Shown here one piece after another: positions 30,316 through 33,071 of a DNA stretch of 33,071 bases. This DNA is from Streptomyces sp. SolWspMP-5a-2 (GTDB lineage: Bacteria; Actinomycetota; Actinomycetes; Streptomycetales; Streptomycetaceae): the NCBI RefSeq assembly GCF_900091845.1, contig NZ_FMCI01000342.1, positions 1 through 33,071 of the forward strand. The letters run 5' to 3'. Position numbers and translations under genes: made by a program. The notes under the pieces are model-generated. The model was not told the DNA's origin and ran no database searches. It saw only the letters and a program-made list of their open reading frames with translations. How positions within the stretch are numbered: the stretch's first letter is position 1; each line of letters opens with the position of its first letter.

Positions 30316-30855
30316 TCACCAGTGGGCGTGGCCGCCCCGGCGCAGCCGGGGAGCGCGCAGCTCTGCCCACACGGTCTGGCCCTCCCCGTGGAGGATCGGG
30401 GACACGCCCCAGGCGAGGCTCAGCGCGTCGACGAGGAACAGGCCCCGCCCGTTCTCGTCCTCGTGCTCCGCCCGCCGGGCCTCGGGCAGGCCCAGGCCCA
30501 CGCCGTGCTCCTCGACCTCGCAGCGCAGCACGTCGCCGGAGAGGGCGAGCCGTCCGGCGATCCGCTCGCCCGAGCAGTGCTGGAGCGCGTTGGTGGCCAG
30601 CTCGGAGACGACCAGCAGCACATCGTCCCAGGCGCCCCGGTCGACGTCCTCGTTGCGCATGAGGTCGCCTGCTGCGTTCCTGACGGTGGCGACGGAGGCC
30701 GGGACCGCGGGCAGGTCGAAGGGGTGGCCGGGGCCGGACGGAGCGGACGCGTGGTCCCCGGCGAGCGCCACCGGCCGGGCACCCGGGAAGGAGGCCGTGC
30801 TCTGCTGTCCTGCGGTCGTCGGGGAACCGGGCGTCGGAAAGGAAGACGCTGCCAT
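30316..30855 (-). CDS. RsbW/SpoIIAB-like ATP-binding regulatory protein (HATPase_c_2)
   Basis: 179 residues. The ATG at 30855 (or GTG at 30858) is chosen with GAAAGG upstream; a longer frame to 30969 crosses the divergent control region. After a Ser/Pro/Ala-rich N-terminus, residues 45-170 form a GHKL ATPase of the anti-sigma type: helix PASVATVRNAAGDLM, N-box ELATNALQHC (85-94), a G1-like stretch VEEHGVGLGLP where the usual Asp is Glu-His, and G2 DENGRGLFLVDAL (133-145). In streptomycetes such proteins either phosphorylate STAS antagonists and bind sigma factors, or partner XRE-DUF5753 regulators, as the divergent neighbour suggests. The altered G1 may weaken ATP binding. Confidence 0.86.
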   Translation of the reverse strand: MAASSFPTPGSPTTAGQQSTASFPGARPVALAGDHASAPSGPGHPFDLPAVPASVATVRNAAGDLMRNEDVDRGAWDDVLLVVSELATNALQHCSGERIAGRLALSGDVLRCEVEEHGVGLGLPEARRAEHEDENGRGLFLVDALSLAWGVSPILHGEGQTVWAELRAPRLRRGGHAHW

Positions 30856-30948
30856 CACCCTGTGCCTTTCATCCTGGACGCGGCGTTCAGGACGCCGGAA
30901 CCCATTCGGCCCACAATTCACCCTGGCACTTCCCGAGCCGTCCCGCAA

Positions 30949-30970
30949 CTTGCAGAATGAAATTTGCAAG
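30949..30970. promoter_or_regulatory. Inverted repeat in the A/T-rich divergent promoter region
   Basis: CTTGCA (30949-30954), a 10-base spacer, and TGCAAG (30965-30970) form a perfect dyad in the 186-bp gap between the RsbW-like gene and the XRE regulator. The region is much more A/T-rich than its surroundings. It is the best candidate operator for the XRE protein and could serve both genes. Confidence 0.45.
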
Positions 30971-31041
30971 ACGTGATGATCCTTCTTTTACTGGAGAGAT
31001 CCGATGCGATGATGTGGTCGCGAGGATCGAAAGGGGACGGT

Positions 31042-31917
31042 GTGACCGCCGAATCAGACTGGGGCGGTGCCCCACCGGTACTGCGGATGATCCTGGGCAG
31101 GCAGCTCGAGGCGCTGCGGGTCCGAGCCGGTCTGAGCTACGACGAGGCCGGGGCGGCGCTCGGGGTCAGCCATTCCACGATCCGGCGCATGGAGGCGGCC
31201 AAGGTCGCCCGGCTGCGGCTCGCGGACGCGGAGAAGCTGCTGCGGACCTACGGCATCACGGACCCCGAGCAGATCGAGCGGTTCCTCCGCTCGGTGCAGG
31301 ACGCGGGCCGCCGGAGCTGGTGGCACTCCTACCGGGACGTGATGCCGGACTGGTTCGCCTCCTACCTCAGCCTGGAGCAGGCGGCCTGGCAGATCCGCAG
31401 CTACGAGAACCACTTCGTGCACGACCTGCTCCAGACGGCGGAGTACGCGCGCTCCCGGATCACCAGCGAGGCGACCGTCGCCGACGCGGACCGCGCGGAC
31501 CGCCTGCTGGCGCTGCGCCTGCGCCGCCAGCGGCTGCTCTCGGACGACTCGGCGCCCCGGCTCTGGGTGGTCATGGACGAGACGGTGCTGCGCTGGCCGG
31601 TCGGCGGCGCGGACGTGATGCGGGCCCAGGCGGGCCACCTGATCGAGCTGAACCGGCTACCGCACGTGACCCTCCAGATCATGCCGTTCACCAACGGCCC
31701 GCACCCCGGTCTCCGGGCGGGCGCCAGCCAGCTGTTCCGTTTCCGGGCGAGGGAACTGCCCGACATCGTCTACGCCCGCACGCTGCTGGGCGCCGACATG
31801 CTCGACAAGAGGGACGACGTCATGAAGTACCGCGAGGCCCTCGACCGGCTCAGCGCCCAGGCGGCGCCCGCCGCGCGCACCGAGAAGATCCTGGAGGAGC
31901 TGCGCAGGGACTGGTGA
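31042..31917 (+). CDS. XRE-family regulator with DUF5753 domain
   Basis: 291 residues. The GTG at 31042 follows AAAGGGGA at good spacing; longer in-frame ATG starts give a non-conserved N-terminus. Residues about 17-70 are an XRE HTH (LGRQLEALRVRAGLSYDEAGAALGVSHSTIRRMEAAK). Residues about 95-288 are DUF5753: WWHSYRDVMPDWFASYLSLEQAAWQIRSYENHFVHDLLQTAEYARSRI, LWVVMDETVLRWPVGG, and HVTLQIMPFTNGPHPGLRAGASQLFRF. This is the WhiJ/BldB-type developmental-regulator set, normally paired with a small DUF397 protein; none is present next to this gene. The divergent RsbW-like ATPase is the other typical partner. Confidence 0.92.
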   Translation: MTAESDWGGAPPVLRMILGRQLEALRVRAGLSYDEAGAALGVSHSTIRRMEAAKVARLRLADAEKLLRTYGITDPEQIERFLRSVQDAGRRSWWHSYRDVMPDWFASYLSLEQAAWQIRSYENHFVHDLLQTAEYARSRITSEATVADADRADRLLALRLRRQRLLSDDSAPRLWVVMDETVLRWPVGGADVMRAQAGHLIELNRLPHVTLQIMPFTNGPHPGLRAGASQLFRFRARELPDIVYARTLLGADMLDKRDDVMKYREALDRLSAQAAPAARTEKILEELRRDW

Positions 31918-32066
31918 GGGCTCCGCGACCGTCCCGCGCCCGGCCCGACCGGGTGGGGACGGCGTCCCGGAACCGTCTCTTCCGCGCCCGGAGCCTTCCA
32001 CCCCTTATCTGCTTGTCCGCGTATCCGTACATCGACAAATCCGCGAATTGAAGGAGAGGCCCCACA

Positions 32067-32882
32067 GTGCCCGACAACGGATGGCCGGCCGACCGCATCG
32101 ACACCCAGCACGCCCATTCCGCCCGGATCTACGACTACATTCTCGGCGGCAAGGACTACTACCCGGCGGATCAGGAGGCCGGGGACGCCATGGCGGCGGA
32201 ATGGCCCGCCCTGCCGATCCACATGCGCGCGAACCGCGACTGGATGAACCGCGCCGTGCGCTGGCTCGTGGAGGAGGCGGGCGTCCGCCAGTTCCTCGAC
32301 GTCGGCACGGGCATCCCTACCTCGCCCAACCTGCACGAGATCGCGCAGTCGGTGGCGCCGGAGTCGCGGGTGGTCTACGTCGACAACGACCCCATCGTGC
32401 TCACCCTGTCGCAGGGGCTGCTGACCAGCACGCCGGGCGGGCGCACCGCGTACGCGGAGGCCGACTTCCGTGATCCGGCGTCCATCCTGAGCGCGCCCGA
32501 GCTGCGCGCGACGCTCGATCTCGACCGGCCGGTCGCGCTGACCGTCATCGCGATCGTGCACTTCATGCTCGACGAGGACGACGCGGTGGGCGTCGTCCGG
32601 CGGCTCCTCGAACCGCTCCCGTCGGGCAGCTACCTCGCGATGTCCATCGGCACCGCCGAGTTCGCGCCGCGCGAGGTGGGCCGGGTGGCCCGGGAGTACG
32701 CGGCCCGGGACATGCCGATGCGGCTGCGCACGCTCGCCGAGGCCCACGAGTTCTTCGAGGGGCTCGAACTGGTCGAGCCGGGCATCACCCAGGTGCACAA
32801 GTGGCACCCGGACGGCGGCGGCGACCCGGACATCCGTGACGAGGACATCGCGATGTACGGAGCGGTGGCCCGCAAGCCCTGA
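32067..32882 (+). CDS. DUF574 SAM-dependent methyltransferase
   Basis: 271 residues. The GTG at 32067 has AAGGAGAG 9 bp upstream. The family opening IDTQHAHSARIYDYILGGKDYYPADQEAGD (11-40) is diagnostic for DUF574 (Methyltransf_19). The SAM motif I is FLDVGTGIPTSPNLHE (77-91), with VVYVDNDPIVL (102-112) as motif II. The C-terminus DPDIRDEDIAMYGAVARKP is typical. The substrate is unknown. In streptomycetes these methyltransferases often adjoin XRE-DUF5753 modules, as here, with 149 bp between the genes. A double hairpin follows. Confidence 0.93.
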   Translation: MPDNGWPADRIDTQHAHSARIYDYILGGKDYYPADQEAGDAMAAEWPALPIHMRANRDWMNRAVRWLVEEAGVRQFLDVGTGIPTSPNLHEIAQSVAPESRVVYVDNDPIVLTLSQGLLTSTPGGRTAYAEADFRDPASILSAPELRATLDLDRPVALTVIAIVHFMLDEDDAVGVVRRLLEPLPSGSYLAMSIGTAEFAPREVGRVAREYAARDMPMRLRTLAEAHEFFEGLELVEPGITQVHKWHPDGGGDPDIRDEDIAMYGAVARKP

Positions 32883-32937
32883 CCCGACATCGTCGGGCCC
32901 CCTCCCCCGGTCGGCGCTCCCCGAGGCGGACCGGGGG
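32883..32937 (+). terminator. Two consecutive hairpins after the DUF574 gene
   Basis: CCCGAC-ATC-GTCGGG (32883-32897) begins directly after the stop codon. CCCCCGGTC (32904-32912) with GACCGGGGG (32929-32937) forms a second, 9-bp perfect stem over a 16-base loop. Confidence 0.75.
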
Positions 32938-32980
32938 TTCCCGGCGTCCGCAGAGGGCGATCCGGGGGGACATCGGGGTG

Positions 32981-33040
32981 CGCAGCGCCTGGCCGGGGGG
33001 CGCAGCGCCTGGCCCGGGGGGCTAGCGCCTGACCTGAGGG
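32981..33040. repeat. About 20-bp tandem repeat near the right edge
   Basis: Units 32981-33000 and 33001-33021 share CGCAGCGCCTGGCC followed by a G run; a third, degenerate unit (CTAGCGCCTGACC) spans 33022-33040. The window then ends in a C run. This could be genuine or an assembly-edge artefact. Confidence 0.7.
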
Positions 33041-33071
33041 CTAGGGACCCCGGCGCCTCCTCCCCCCCCCC

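Noticed and set aside
30859..30969. N-terminal extension of the RsbW-like gene to 30969
   Set aside because: It would run through the A/T-rich divergent control region and its residues are not family-like.

Overview
The window is very G+C-rich, has strong third-position G/C bias, many GTG starts, purine-rich ribosome sites (GGAGG/GAAGGGA) and several gene families typical of streptomycetes (XRE-DUF5753 regulator with an RsbW-like ATPase, DUF574 methyltransferase, DUF2252, DevRS). It most likely comes from a Streptomyces or close relative. No rRNA, tRNA, CRISPR array, insertion sequence or phage gene was seen. The last 100 bases are low-complexity and end in a C run, like a contig edge.

Left part (1-5 kb): the 3' end of a DUF5825-like gene with a strong terminator, a secreted fasciclin-domain protein, a DoxX-type membrane protein, an alpha/beta hydrolase with a good DmdR1/IdeR-type iron box in front of it, and NADP-type glutamate dehydrogenase (gdhA). 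A 518-bp divergent region separates gdhA from a PIG-L/LmbE deacetylase.

Redox/dormancy block (6-10 kb): a STAS-domain protein, a DevR/DosR-like response regulator, a DevS/DosS-like two-GAF histidine kinase that keeps the heme-ligand histidine context, and a stand-alone cyclic-nucleotide-binding domain without a DNA-binding domain. A 14-bp dyad with core CCGNTCGGCCC occurs in front of doxX, the STAS gene, devR and the cNMP gene, and once inside devS. Its geometry matches the mycobacterial DevR box (GGGxCxNNxGxCCC), so these genes may form a small DevR regulon. An 8-bp tandem repeat (seven units) lies upstream of the cNMP gene.

Middle (10-18.6 kb): two TetR genes, each divergent from its probable target (a DUF1772 membrane protein; an NmrA-like NAD(P)-binding protein) and each with visible paired palindromic operators; an SDR oxidoreductase; a secreted proteinase K-type subtilase; and two luciferase-like (LLM) flavin monooxygenases.

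Right part (18.6-33 kb): a 938-residue LuxR/MalT-type ATPase regulator behind a repeat-rich leader; a CPA1 Na+/H+ antiporter convergent with a DUF2252-SHOCT pair; a sugar ABC importer operon (Tat-dependent binding protein plus two overlapping permeases, no ATPase) with a LacI-type operator inside its predicted promoter; a WGR-domain/beta-propeller protein; and a divergent RsbW-like ATPase / XRE-DUF5753 regulator pair followed by a DUF574 methyltransferase.
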